Positions 44,075 to 53,133 of a stretch of 64,000 bases of DNA are shown here, one piece after another. The notes beneath the pieces were generated by a model that was not told where the DNA came from, did not search any database, and worked only from the letters and a program-made list of their open reading frames with translations. A program made the position numbers and the translations under genes. Location: positions 1-64,000 of the forward strand of contig CAYMPJ010000011.1 of NCBI GenBank assembly GCA_964392325.1. Reading direction: 5' to 3'. Origin of the DNA: CALLPQ01 sp964392325 (GTDB lineage Bacteria; Pseudomonadota; Alphaproteobacteria; Caulobacterales; Parvularculaceae). How positions within the stretch are numbered: position 1 is the stretch's first letter; each line of letters opens with the position of its first letter.

Positions 44075-45256
44075 TTATTCAAACAAGATTGTGATATCTG
44101 TACGACGATTGAGTGGCTCACGTACGCCGTCAGCTGTACTCTTTGCTGGATTGCTTTCACCCAATGACTGGGAAGAAATAATGCCAGCAGGGATGCCTCT
44201 TGCAACCAATGCGTCACGAACAACACGTGCACGGCGCTCGGAAAGAGCTTGGTTATATGCAGAAGAACCAGAGCGGTCAGTATTACCAACAACACGAACA
44301 CCATTTACGTCAAACTGACGAGAGCGTTCAACAGCCGCATCAATCAGACTAGAGGCTTCTGAAGTGAGGTTTGATTTGTCATAATCAAAGTACACTGTAA
44401 CCTGGATTGGGTCTGCAACTGCAGGCTGGTCTTCCCGGATTTCAGGAGGACAGCTAGAAGTTCTTGGAACTGAGCTTCCGTCCCAGCAATCTTTGTACAC
44501 GATCGCAGGCGCTGCAGCTGCAGCGATAGCTGCTGGTGCACCGAAGTTAAAGCGAAGCGCAGCAAGAACACTGTGGGAGTTAGGTGTTGAACGAACTGAT
44601 GTCGGTATGCCACCGATAATAGCATCGGAGCCGCCTTTGCGTGTCCCGAAGTAACGATAGGACAGATCCAAAATCACATTTTCAGTGATATCAAAAGCTG
44701 CACCAGCGATACCCTGATAAGCCAAGGCAGTTCTTGTGCTATCAAAATCCAATGTTGTTGCACCGTTAATGCCGGTTGGATTATTGCCATCAATATCAGT
44801 ATTAATGATAGCAATACCAAGACCGCCACCAACATATGGTGTTACAGGCATACCAAATTTATCGGCCTGATGGAAATCATAGAGCACATTGCCCATAAGA
44901 GCGTATGTCTTCAGGTCGCCTGTAATTTGGCCCTGATCGAATCCTGAGAAAGAAGGGTCGTTCGAATCAAGATCGCTTACATCATTTGTACGATAGCTGA
45001 ATTCGCCTTCGGTACGAAACCCGTTGCCAAAAGCATACCCAAGAGCGGTTGTGATGCCGACACCTACATCATAGTCGAGGTCACCCTCAGCAAATGCTTG
45101 TGGGCTGCCGACTTCAACTTCGAAGTCACGTGAGTCTGCAACATAGTTTGCGCCGGCACCAATGGCACCGTATAAACCCTCATATGGATTTGCATGTGCT
45201 GCAGAAACAGCAACCATTGCAGTCGCGCTAGCGAGTAAAATTGTTTTAAACTTCAT
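44075..45256 (-). CDS. OmpA-family outer-membrane protein
   Basis: The 393-residue protein has a signal peptide ending VSAAHA, an N-terminal eight-stranded-type beta-barrel (about 25-240: GLYGAIGAGANYV, AYQGIAGAAFDI, LSYRYFGTRKGG), a short Ala-rich linker with a Cys pair, and a C-terminal OmpA peptidoglycan-binding domain. That domain carries VTVYFDYDKSNLT and NTDRSGSSAYNQALSERRA. It ties the outer membrane to peptidoglycan. AAGGAGGGG just before the start is a strong ribosome site. Confidence 0.92.
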   Translation of the reverse strand: MKFKTILLASATAMVAVSAAHANPYEGLYGAIGAGANYVADSRDFEVEVGSPQAFAEGDLDYDVGVGITTALGYAFGNGFRTEGEFSYRTNDVSDLDSNDPSFSGFDQGQITGDLKTYALMGNVLYDFHQADKFGMPVTPYVGGGLGIAIINTDIDGNNPTGINGATTLDFDSTRTALAYQGIAGAAFDITENVILDLSYRYFGTRKGGSDAIIGGIPTSVRSTPNSHSVLAALRFNFGAPAAIAAAAAPAIVYKDCWDGSSVPRTSSCPPEIREDQPAVADPIQVTVYFDYDKSNLTSEASSLIDAAVERSRQFDVNGVRVVGNTDRSGSSAYNQALSERRARVVRDALVARGIPAGIISSQSLGESNPAKSTADGVREPLNRRTDITILFE

Positions 45257-45813
45257 TTGACCCCTCCTTGGGTGTTAAGTTTAGATAATCTATCCGGTCT
45301 ATCACTGTCCGATTTTTAAACTCAGTTGTGTCTTTTCCCGGTATTTCTTGGTTCATTGTTGTGAGTAGCCATCAAGGTTTCTACTGGTATTTTATGAAGC
45401 AGTCTTAAACAGCGACATTTTTGCCCTTATTAACCTTAGTTCAAAAGTCCAAATCCTCCACGAAGGTGGAAAAACTTGGTTTATTAATAGCGTTGTTAAA
45501 CTCCGAGATATAGGCTTTTTTGGGGCTTTTCTCGCTAAGAGACTACAAAATAACTGACCGTGTTGCATGATAGCATCGCATTCTTGGCAAAGTTAATCAG
45601 TCATTCATTTTTCCTTACAAACTGTTAAGAAATTTCGCCCCTAAAACCCACTGCCGGCCCTAAACCCAAGGGAGATTATTGTGCCCGGTACAGAATGTTA
45701 TAATGTCACATTTTCTGAGTCGGGACCCCTTGTTAAGTCACCGATTTTGTCAGCTCGTTAGTGAGCAACCAGAAGAGGCCAATAAAAGAGTAAGGACTTT
45801 GCCAAGCGCTGAA
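45257..45813. other. Intergenic region between ompA-like gene and xseA
   Basis: A 557-bp stretch with no supported gene. The strong Shine-Dalgarno of the ompA-like gene lies just inside it, and the ompA-like promoter must lie here as well. No tRNA or clear hairpin terminator was found for xseA. Confidence 0.4.
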
Positions 45814-47409
45814 TTATTCGTCAAAAAGCGACTTCTGGGTTGCCTTCATTTTTTCTTGGGAGGCGGGGTCTTTTTTCGCAGTGGGTGGTTTGTTTTCTGC
45901 CCGGCTTTTGGTTTGTGGCTTTGAAGGGGATTTTTTGTCGGAAAAAGTGACGGCGTGTCTTCCATCAAAAAATTCAACTTCCCCTTGTGATCCCGGGCTG
46001 ATGGCCTGGCGCGAGCGAACAAGTTTTCCGGATTCGTCCCGGATAAGCGCAAATCCGCGTGCCAGAACATTATGATGGGACAGGCTGGCGAGGAGTTTTT
46101 CAAGGGCACTTAAAGATTGCTCCCGGCGATTGACCAAATTGCGGGTTGTGTTGGTAAGGCGCGCAGCGAGGCTATCGACCGCAGGGCGTGCGTCTGCCAT
46201 CCGCCTCGATAGGGAGGCCGGGACAAGACGAATGGAATTGATCCGGTCCTTACGCCGTTCCAGTGAGCGCTCCATTCCCGAATGAAGGCGTTCTTTGGCC
46301 CGCGTCATGCGTCCCTCTCGCGCCTCGAATCCCGCATTTAATATGGAGGGTGAAAACCGTCCTGATGTGCGCGCCAAAACTGTGCTTGCGGTCTCCAAAT
46401 GGCTGCGCAAGCCATTGTTCAGGCGGTCGCCGGCGCGGTCAAAGCGCTGGGCATGCGTGCCCAAAATTTCGTCTGGCCGGCCAAGGCCGCGCTCGGCGGC
46501 GCGTAATCCCGATCGCAAAGTTTCCATAAGCCTTGATTGCGCATCAAGGAGGCGGCGTTCTTTATTAAGTAGCTCACTGATCAGATCGGCCCGTACCGGT
46601 GTTGCCATTTCTGCAGCTGCTGTCGGGGTGGGCGCGCGTTTATCGGCAACATAATCAATCAAAGTGGTATCGGTTTCATGCCCCACCGCAGAGATCAGCG
46701 GAATATCACTGCCTGCTGCTGCGCGCGCGACGCTCTCTTCGTTAAAGCACCATAAATCTTCCAAAGAGCCGCCGCCCCGGGCAACGATTAATAAATCCGG
46801 ACGCGGAACACTTCCCCCTGCGGGGAGGGAATTAAAGCCCTTAATGGCTTTAACGATCTGGGCCTCTGCCTCTTTTCCTTGGACCAATGTTGGCCAAACC
46901 AATACATGGGCGGGGTAGCGCTCACGTAAGCGGTGAAGAATATCGCGAATAACCGCGCCGGACGGCGAGGTAACCACGCCAATGACTTTGGGTAGAAAGG
47001 GGAGGGGCTTTTTTCGTTCGGGCGCAAAAAGTCCCTCAGTCTCTAGCTGTTTTTTACGCTTTTCAAAAAGCGCCATTAAGGCCCCAACGCCGGCAGGCTC
47101 AAGACTGTCGATAATAATCTGGTAGCGCGATTGCCCCGGATAGGTGGTCATGCGCCCGGTTGCGACAACTTCCATGCCCTGTTCAGGGTCAATTTTTAGG
47201 CGACTGGCATTGCCCTTCCAGATCACACCATTAATGACAGCGCGATCATCTTTGAGGTCCATATACATATGGCCCGACCCCGCGCGGACGACGCGTCCCA
47301 ATTCCCCGCGTACCCGAACACGCGAGAAATTATCCTCAATAATATTTTTTACCGAACTCGATAGTTCTGATACGGAATATTCATGAAGATTAGTGGTCGT
47401 TTCAGACAT
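45814..47409 (-). CDS. xseA: Exodeoxyribonuclease VII large subunit
   Basis: The 531-residue protein has an N-terminal OB-fold domain (HEYSVSELSSSVKNIIEDNF, YMDLKDDRAVINGVIWKGN) and the catalytic domain with GVVTSPSGAVIRDILHRLRE and the conserved LIVARGGGSLEDLWCFNEE followed by ISAVGHETDTTLIDYVAD. The C-terminal coiled coil and an extra Lys/Pro-rich tail make it longer than the E. coli enzyme (456). It degrades single-stranded DNA with the small subunit XseB, which is not in the window. It starts 2 nt after the upstream EP-repeat gene ends. Confidence 0.93.
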   Translation of the reverse strand: MSETTTNLHEYSVSELSSSVKNIIEDNFSRVRVRGELGRVVRAGSGHMYMDLKDDRAVINGVIWKGNASRLKIDPEQGMEVVATGRMTTYPGQSRYQIIIDSLEPAGVGALMALFEKRKKQLETEGLFAPERKKPLPFLPKVIGVVTSPSGAVIRDILHRLRERYPAHVLVWPTLVQGKEAEAQIVKAIKGFNSLPAGGSVPRPDLLIVARGGGSLEDLWCFNEESVARAAAGSDIPLISAVGHETDTTLIDYVADKRAPTPTAAAEMATPVRADLISELLNKERRLLDAQSRLMETLRSGLRAAERGLGRPDEILGTHAQRFDRAGDRLNNGLRSHLETASTVLARTSGRFSPSILNAGFEAREGRMTRAKERLHSGMERSLERRKDRINSIRLVPASLSRRMADARPAVDSLAARLTNTTRNLVNRREQSLSALEKLLASLSHHNVLARGFALIRDESGKLVRSRQAISPGSQGEVEFFDGRHAVTFSDKKSPSKPQTKSRAENKPPTAKKDPASQEKMKATQKSLFDE

Positions 47410-47411
47410 AT

Positions 47412-49403
47412 CTATTCATCATTATTGCCAATTTCTTCCAAGGCATCACGGTCATTATCAAGCTCGCGTTGAATTCGCTCAAAGCGTCTCGCATCGCGGC
47501 TATTGCGATCGGGCGGCGGTAAGGGCTGGCGGCCAAGCGGGCCGGGGCCAATCCCGATACCGGTTTCTCCCCCTGTCGTGGAACCAGATAATGGATCACC
47601 AAAATCAACTGCAGCCGGATCGGCAAGATCTCTGCGGCCCGGGGATTTTTGTAGGCGCTCGATGGTTTCCCTATCAAGATTACCAAATATAGGATCGCCA
47701 ATAACATCTTGCGCGCTTGAACCAAATTCACGCCTGTTACCGCGCCCTTTGGATTGTGCTTCGCGGATCAGCGCAACGGCGCGGGAATAATCCCGGAAGC
47801 TATCATCAGGGCGCCAACCAGATAAAATCTGTACACGGCCTGCACATTCGGCAATTTTTTCTTTATTGCTAAATTGTTCTTCGCAAAAAATTGCTATGAC
47901 GCCGGAATTTCCTGCAAGGGCACCCGATGCCCCTGTTTGGGCATCAATGGTTGGCAATTCGACAATAGGCAAACGAGATCTCGGGGCGCTGGTTAAACGG
48001 CCAGCACGACTCCCCAGAAAGACTTCACTATCGAAAGCATCATCACCGGAAACGATTGCGGTAGACCCGCCGTCACGATTGTTTTTTTGCAAAGCCTGTA
48101 GAACTTCTTCAGGGGTGAGAACGCGTGTTGCGGCATCGGAGGCGACTTCCTCAGTGCCCGTCTCTTCATCATCTTCGCCTTCATCCTCAAGCTCGGAGAG
48201 CAGCTCTTCAACAGGCAAGTCCTGAGGCGCGTTACTATTGTCGCCCGCTAAATCTTCATTGGCGCGCTCGCCCACCTCGAAAAGCGGATCGGCATCTTCC
48301 GTGGGGCTTTGCGGATCATTGGACGAAGTATCCGCATTGGTTGCTTCCACCAAAGGCAGGTCTTCGATGAGAACTTCTGTTATTGGTTCCGGCTGCGAGG
48401 TCACGGGATCGGGAATCAAAGGCAGGTCTTCAATCTCGACAGGGACCGAGAATATGTCTTCCCTTATGAGATCAAGTTCTGGCTCGGGCTCCGGTTCGGG
48501 TTTTGGCTCAGGTTCGGGCTCAGGCTCCGGTTCGGGTTCGGGTTCGGGCTCGGGCTCAGGTTCTGGTTCCGGCTCAGGCTCAGGTTCTGGTTCTGGTTCC
48601 GGCTCAGGTTCTGGTTCCGGCTCAGGTTCCACTGGTTCAGGTTCTGGCTCGGGTTCCGGTTCCACTGGTTCAGGCTCTGGTTCCGGTTCCACTGGTTCAG
48701 GCTCTGGCTCTGGTTCCGGTTCTGGTTCGGGAATCACGGGTTCTGGCTCCGGCTCGGGCTCAGGAATGACCGGTTCCGGTTCTGGCTCNNNNNNNNNNNN
48801 NNNNNNNNNNNNNNNNNNNNNNNNNNNNNNNNNNNNNNNNNNNNNNNNNNNNNNNNNNNNNNNNNNNNNNNNNNNNNNNNNNNNNNNNGGTTCTGGCTCT
48901 ACGGGCTCCGGTTCTGGTTCTTCAATCAAGACAGGTTCAGGTTCAATTTCTGCTTCCAAACTGATTTCCGGATCACGCAATTCTGCATAAATCGGATCTG
49001 CTGCCTCACTGACGAGAGAGATATTGATCGTGCTGGGGGCCGCATTAGGAATATAAATCTGCACGCGTCCATAAATGGCCAATATTGCGATCAGAAAAAT
49101 ATTCAAGAGAGACGCTAAAAACAGCGCCGACATACGCCGGTCCCGGTCTGTATCGGCGAATGCGGCGATCAAAAGAGCGTTTAAACGTGCAGATTTTTTC
49201 GAGAGTCGCGAGAGGGACCTGCGCATACGACGGGGCAAGAGAGAAAACAGAAATCCGGCAACCGTCGGGTGCGGCGTGGCAAAATAATGATCACGCTTTA
49301 TATCGGCAAATAATCTGCGCACAGGTTTGCGGTTATTTGGCCCCTTAGGGGCATTGTCAGTGGGTTGGTTGTCACTCACAGCGGATCTATTTCCTGCCCT
49401 CAA
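47412..49403 (-). CDS. Single-pass membrane protein with long Glu-Pro repeat (contains assembly gap)
   Basis: The protein is about 660 residues as assembled. It has a basic N-terminal cytoplasmic part, one transmembrane helix near 93-112 (LASLLNIFLIAILAIYG), then (Glu-Pro)n repeats over about 170-310 interrupted by 100 Ns, and a conserved-looking C-terminal domain (AIFCEEQFSNKEKIAECAGR, DYSRAVALIREAQSKGRGN). The layout resembles TonB/TolA-like energy-transducing proteins, in which an EP linker spans the periplasm, but no TonB C-terminal domain was recognised. Real length is unknown. It lies 2 nt upstream of xseA and divergent from purD. Confidence 0.7.
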   Translation of the reverse strand: MRAGNRSAVSDNQPTDNAPKGPNNRKPVRRLFADIKRDHYFATPHPTVAGFLFSLLPRRMRRSLSRLSKKSARLNALLIAAFADTDRDRRMSALFLASLLNIFLIAILAIYGRVQIYIPNAAPSTINISLVSEAADPIYAELRDPEISLEAEIEPEPVLIEEPEPEPVEPEXXXXXXXXXXXXXXXXXXXXXXXXXXXXXXXXXXEPEPEPVIPEPEPEPEPVIPEPEPEPEPEPEPVEPEPEPEPVEPEPEPEPEPVEPEPEPEPEPEPEPEPEPEPEPEPEPEPEPEPEPEPEPEPEPKPEPEPEPELDLIREDIFSVPVEIEDLPLIPDPVTSQPEPITEVLIEDLPLVEATNADTSSNDPQSPTEDADPLFEVGERANEDLAGDNSNAPQDLPVEELLSELEDEGEDDEETGTEEVASDAATRVLTPEEVLQALQKNNRDGGSTAIVSGDDAFDSEVFLGSRAGRLTSAPRSRLPIVELPTIDAQTGASGALAGNSGVIAIFCEEQFSNKEKIAECAGRVQILSGWRPDDSFRDYSRAVALIREAQSKGRGNRREFGSSAQDVIGDPIFGNLDRETIERLQKSPGRRDLADPAAVDFGDPLSGSTTGGETGIGIGPGPLGRQPLPPPDRNSRDARRFERIQRELDNDRDALEEIGNNDE
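48789..48888. other. Assembly gap of 100 Ns inside the Glu-Pro repeat
   Basis: A run of exactly 100 Ns sits in the repetitive GA(A/G)CCN tract. This is the usual placeholder for a gap of unknown size, so the number of Glu-Pro repeats is not known. Confidence 0.95.
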
Positions 49404-49560
49404 TACTTAGCACTAATCTCACAGGATCGTCGGAGAGATTGAGGGCAAAACCGCGATCATTGCAAAAAGCCTGTTCCCGTTTTCCCATTCCGGGTGTCCC
49501 TTGGTTGATTGCGCTGAAAACTATAGGTACACGCTTGCTGGAACAATTATGGAGAGTCAC
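49404..49560. promoter_or_regulatory. Divergent promoter gap between EP-repeat gene and purD
   Basis: The 157-bp gap between divergent genes presumably contains both promoters. The purD ribosome site GGAGAG lies at 49551-49556, 4 nt before a TTG that begins the family-typical sequence. Confidence 0.5.
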
Positions 49561-50835
49561 TTGAAGGTCCTGTTGATAGGCGGTGGTGGCCGCGAACATG
49601 CTCTTGGATGGAAGCTCGCCCAAAGTAGCGCGCTCACTAAACTTTACCTTATACCGGGTAATCCCGGACTGGAACAGATTTCACAAACTTTTGTTGAAAC
49701 TTTGCCCATAAAAGATAGCGACATAGCAGCTATTGCCGATGCAGCAATAGCCAACGAGGTTGATCTTGTGGTGGTTGGCCCGGAAGCCCCTCTTGCCGAA
49801 GGGCTTGGGGATCGTCTGGGCGAGGTGGGCATTGCCTGTTTTGGCCCGTCAAGCAAAGCGGCTCAACTGGAAAGCTCTAAAGGCTTCATGAAAGATTTGT
49901 GCAAACGCTACTCCATTCCAACGGCCCAATATGAGCGTTTTTCAAACCCGCAAAGCGCAAAAGCTGCCCTTGATCACTTTCAACCCCCTTATGTGATCAA
50001 GGCTGACGGTCTGGCCGCGGGCAAAGGCGTTATCATCGCCGAGACAAAAGACCAGGCCGTTTCGGCCATCGAGACGATGATGGACGGCCAGTTTGGCGAT
50101 GCTGGCGCGCAAATTGTGATTGAGGAATTTCTCGAGGGAGAAGAGGCAAGCTTCTTTGTTATTTGTGACGGAAAAAATGCATTACCGATGATGGCCGTGC
50201 AAGATCACAAACGGGTCGGTGAGGGGGATATGGGCCCCAATACTGGCGGCATGGGGGCCTATGGGCCCGCGCCGGTTTTTAACGACGCCATAAAAAAACA
50301 GACCCTCGATCAAATCATTGCCCCAACCCTAAAAGGCATGGCCAGCGAGGGGATGCCGTTTTGCGGCGTGTTGTTTGCGGGATTAATGATCACGAAAGAA
50401 GGGCCAAAGCTGATTGAATATAATGTCCGCTTTGGTGATCCGGAATGTCAGGTGATGATGCGCCTGATGAAATCCGATTTCCTCCCCATTCTCGATGCCG
50501 CCGCCAAGGGAGCCCTTGAGGGCCAAGACATTGAATGGTCGAAAGAGTTTGCAGCGCTGGTGGTTATGGCAGCCCAAGGATATCCCGGTGATTATGAAAA
50601 GGGCAGCGCCATTCACGGTATTGAAAAAGCCGGGGCCCTTGATGAAGTTGTTGTATTTCATGCGGGCACGAAAATGCAATCGGGTCAACTGGTCGCCAAT
50701 GGCGGGCGGGTTCTCAATATCACTGCAACGGGTGCGACTATTGTCGAGGCTCTTGAGCGCACCTATGAAGCGGTTGATCTTATCGACTGGCCGGAGGGGT
50801 TTTGCCGCAGGGATATTGGCTGGCGGGCGCGCTAA
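49561..50835 (+). CDS. purD: Phosphoribosylamine-glycine ligase
   Basis: The TTG start at 49561 gives a 424-residue protein beginning MKVLLIGGGGREHALGWKLA, the normal PurD N-terminus and length. The ATG at 49549 would put the ribosome site GGAGAG inside the gene, so the TTG is preferred. ATP-grasp motifs PPYVIKADGLAAGKGVIIAE and GPNTGGMGAYGPAPVF are present. It ligates glycine to phosphoribosylamine in purine synthesis. It is divergent from xseA and its upstream gene. Confidence 0.93.
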   Translation: MKVLLIGGGGREHALGWKLAQSSALTKLYLIPGNPGLEQISQTFVETLPIKDSDIAAIADAAIANEVDLVVVGPEAPLAEGLGDRLGEVGIACFGPSSKAAQLESSKGFMKDLCKRYSIPTAQYERFSNPQSAKAALDHFQPPYVIKADGLAAGKGVIIAETKDQAVSAIETMMDGQFGDAGAQIVIEEFLEGEEASFFVICDGKNALPMMAVQDHKRVGEGDMGPNTGGMGAYGPAPVFNDAIKKQTLDQIIAPTLKGMASEGMPFCGVLFAGLMITKEGPKLIEYNVRFGDPECQVMMRLMKSDFLPILDAAAKGALEGQDIEWSKEFAALVVMAAQGYPGDYEKGSAIHGIEKAGALDEVVVFHAGTKMQSGQLVANGGRVLNITATGATIVEALERTYEAVDLIDWPEGFCRRDIGWRAR

Positions 50836-51240
50836 AATTTAAAAAGGTTGATCTGCAATGGTTTTTGAATTTATGGAGCCTGCCCAGTGGAGGGAAAAAG
50901 CAAAACCTTTTGAAATCAATAATTTCACACTGTCTAGCTGGGTCAGCCAAAACCCCAAAGATCACCGACCATGGGTTTTATTGATTCATGGCTTTCCCAC
51001 TTGCTCATGGGACTGGACCCCTTTATGGCCCAAATTAGAAGAAAATTTTAATCTTGCCGCGATTGATATGCTTGGCTTCGGGCTTTCTCAAAAACCCTCC
51101 GACCACGATTATAAAATTACTCAGCAAGCTGATTTTATGGAAGGCTTTCTTGAGGCAAATCATATTTCCAAAGCGCATATAGTTGCCCATGATCACGGCG
51201 TTTCGGTTGCTCAGGAATTATTGGCCCGTCATAATAGTCA

Positions 51241-51771
51241 TTCTCAAGAAGTTGAGCGTAATGGAAACCGCTTAGGTAGAGAACTGCTAAGGGCTGTAGA
51301 CGCATACAATAACATTGGATGTGGAGTTGGAGTTTAATGTGTTATGTTATCTTGCAATATACAATAAAATTATGGCTACAATTCCCCCATAAAGAATCTG
51401 TAATAAGAAAAATAGACTGAGGCGATGTCTTGTTGTTATTTTTCCATATTTTTTTTCAAGAAATTCAAGAAAGAAAATAAAAGAAACGATATAGAGAATG
51501 GCAATTGTTGTCGCAAGAATAAATAATTTCAGTAGTTTGATAGACGAAAAACTATCATAACCTAAAATCGAGCCGAGACCAAAAATTAGTCCTCCTAATG
51601 AGCTTGTCAGCAAAAAAAGAGAAATAAGTTTATTCTTCACAGATTCAATTCTCTCGAATAATAAAAAGCACCCTAAAATTTTCACCGTTGAGTAAGAAGT
51701 TTAGAACATGTCGATAAATCCGCCTATCGTCAAGCCAGAAAAACATAAACATTAGCAAGGCGTTAATACCA
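51241..51771. mobile_element. AT-rich insertion of unknown type in the hydrolase gene
   Basis: About 530 bp, lower in GC than its surroundings, separates the two hydrolase halves. It contains a 7-bp inverted repeat (ATAACAT...ATGTTAT near 51310-51348) and one small ORF on the minus strand. I found no clear terminal inverted repeats, no target duplication and no transposase, so the type of event (insertion, or replacement of a few hydrolase codons) is open. Boundaries are approximate. Confidence 0.45.
51347..51685 (-). CDS. Small hydrophobic membrane protein inside the insertion
   Basis: A 112-residue ORF with a GTG start; a second GTG at 51640 preceded by GAGAG is an alternative. Three hydrophobic segments (LISLFLLTSSLGGLIFGLG, LFILATTIAILYIVSFIFFL, LFFLLQILYGGIVAIILLYI) indicate a small inner-membrane protein. 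I recognise no family. It occupies most of the AT-rich insert and would have arrived with it. Whether it is expressed is unknown. Confidence 0.45.
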   Translation of the reverse strand: MKILGCFLLFERIESVKNKLISLFLLTSSLGGLIFGLGSILGYDSFSSIKLLKLFILATTIAILYIVSFIFFLEFLEKKYGKITTRHRLSLFFLLQILYGGIVAIILLYIAR

Positions 51772-52307
51772 CCTTTGATATTTGATATTGGTTCTATATG
51801 TTTTCTCAATGGCGGTCTCTTCCCCGCCTATCATCGCCCCCGGCTCATTCAAAAACTTGCCCTGTTGCCCATTGGGCCAATCGTTAGTAGATCGCTCTCA
51901 AAAGCAAAATTGCAAAAAGCTTTTCATGATATTTTCGGGCCAGATACAAAGGCCACCGCGCAAGAAATTGACGGGCATTGGCATTTTCTCTCCCACAATA
52001 ATGGTCAGGCTGTGTTTCACAAGCTGATGGAATATATGAATGACCGAAAAATCAACGCAACGCGCTGGCGCGAGGCGATGATTGAAACCAATGCCCCCTT
52101 GCGCTTGATTAATGGCGGGCAAGATCCGATTTCTGGCAAACATCTTTATGATCATTACCGCGAGATCATTCCAAATGCAGACGCTGTATTATTGAGTGAT
52201 ATTGGTCATTATCCGCAGACGGAAGCGCCCGCACGTGTCTTTGACGCTTTGATGGACTTTCATGGTATGCAAGTATGACAGCGCGTTCTGGAGGGGAAGC
52301 TTGAATT

Positions 52308-53078
52308 ATGAGTTTTGATTATATAACGACCGGGGAGGCCATTGCGGCATCGGGGGTACGCATGACGGTTGTGAGCGGCGTGCCGAGCCCGTGGGGCGAA
52401 TCTGCAAAAAATATTTTGCATATAAAAAACATTGCATGGAGCGCGGTTCGGCTAGATTTAAAAGACAAGGCGCAGCTTGATTGGTCAAAAAACAATACCG
52501 CGCCCGCCCTCATCAATAATCAGGACCATCCAATTGATAAGTGGGATGATATTCTATCCTTCGCCGAAAAACTGGTGCCCACCCCTTCGCTATTGCCCTC
52601 AGAGCCATCGCAAAGACAATTAGCCTTAAAGCTCTCTGGTGATTTTTGCGGCAGCAATGGGTTGGGTGCAAACCGTCGCCTACAGGCCATTCATCTGGGG
52701 CTTACCGGAAATGGCGGTTTTCCAAAGCAGGTTGCACGCTATCTTGCTGATAAATATGGCTATACGGAAGAAAACGGTGCAGCATCCGTTGATAGAAACA
52801 TCGCCTTACTGAATAAATTTTCAGAACAGCTTCTTGCCCAGAAGGAAAAAGGCAGCCCATATTATCTGGGCAATGCGCTAAGCTGTGTCGATATATATAG
52901 CGCTACATTTTGTGGTTTGTTTAGCCCCTTGCCCGAAGAGCATTGCAAAATGGATAAGGGTGCGCGGATGGTCTTTGAAAATTGTGATAGTGCAACCCGG
53001 AAAGCCTTGTCGCCTATTCTTCTTGAACACCGCGATAGAATGTATACAGAGTATTTTGAGTTGCCCCTATCGCTTTGA
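52308..53078 (+). CDS. Glutathione S-transferase-like protein
   Basis: The 256-residue protein begins with a thioredoxin-fold N-terminal half (VPSPWGESAKNILHIKNIAW; NNTAPALINNQDHPIDKWDD, where the APALI segment carries the cis-proline seen in GST N-domains). An all-helical C-terminal half follows (LALKLSGDFCGSNGLGANRR, GNALSCVDIYSATFCGLFSP with the GST-C Asp cap). It probably binds glutathione, but no catalytic residue is certain. It follows the disrupted hydrolase on the same strand, 29 nt after its end. Confidence 0.75.
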   Translation: MSFDYITTGEAIAASGVRMTVVSGVPSPWGESAKNILHIKNIAWSAVRLDLKDKAQLDWSKNNTAPALINNQDHPIDKWDDILSFAEKLVPTPSLLPSEPSQRQLALKLSGDFCGSNGLGANRRLQAIHLGLTGNGGFPKQVARYLADKYGYTEENGAASVDRNIALLNKFSEQLLAQKEKGSPYYLGNALSCVDIYSATFCGLFSPLPEEHCKMDKGARMVFENCDSATRKALSPILLEHRDRMYTEYFELPLSL

Positions 53079-53133
53079 TTGAAAATGCCCGCTTTAATTA
53101 AAGATATTGGGGGGTTGCAGCTTCAATCCTATT

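Larger units (their letters stand above)
50858..52278 (+). pseudogene. Alpha/beta hydrolase gene interrupted by about 0.5 kb of AT-rich DNA
   Basis: The 5' part (50858 to about 51240) encodes the N-terminal half of an alpha/beta hydrolase related to haloalkane-dehalogenase/MEST-type proteins (PWVLLIHGFPTCSWDWTPLW with the oxyanion HGFP; HIVAHDHGVSVAQELLAR in place of the usual GxSxG elbow, with an Asp nucleophile). The 3' part (about 51772-52278) continues with FDIGSICFLNGGLFPAYHRP and ends at the catalytic His region LLSDIGHYPQTEAPARVF. Between them an unrelated tail leads to a stop at 51337, followed by about 435 bp not matching the hydrolase. The gene is therefore split and probably inactive. 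Confidence 0.82.

Noticed and set aside
48238..48990. Gly-Ser repeat frame on the plus strand
   Set aside because: Antisense shadow of the Glu-Pro repeat; the minus-strand frame continues into a membrane helix and a conserved-looking C-terminus.
51244..51340. tRNA-like pattern (GGTAGAGAACTGCTAAGGGC...) in the insertion
   Set aside because: No acceptor stem pairing and no T-loop consensus, so not a tRNA or tmRNA.
51241..51346. Possible integron attC site downstream of the small membrane ORF
   Set aside because: The length and inverted repeat are suggestive, but no RYYYAAC/GTTRRRY pair was found and no integrase is present.
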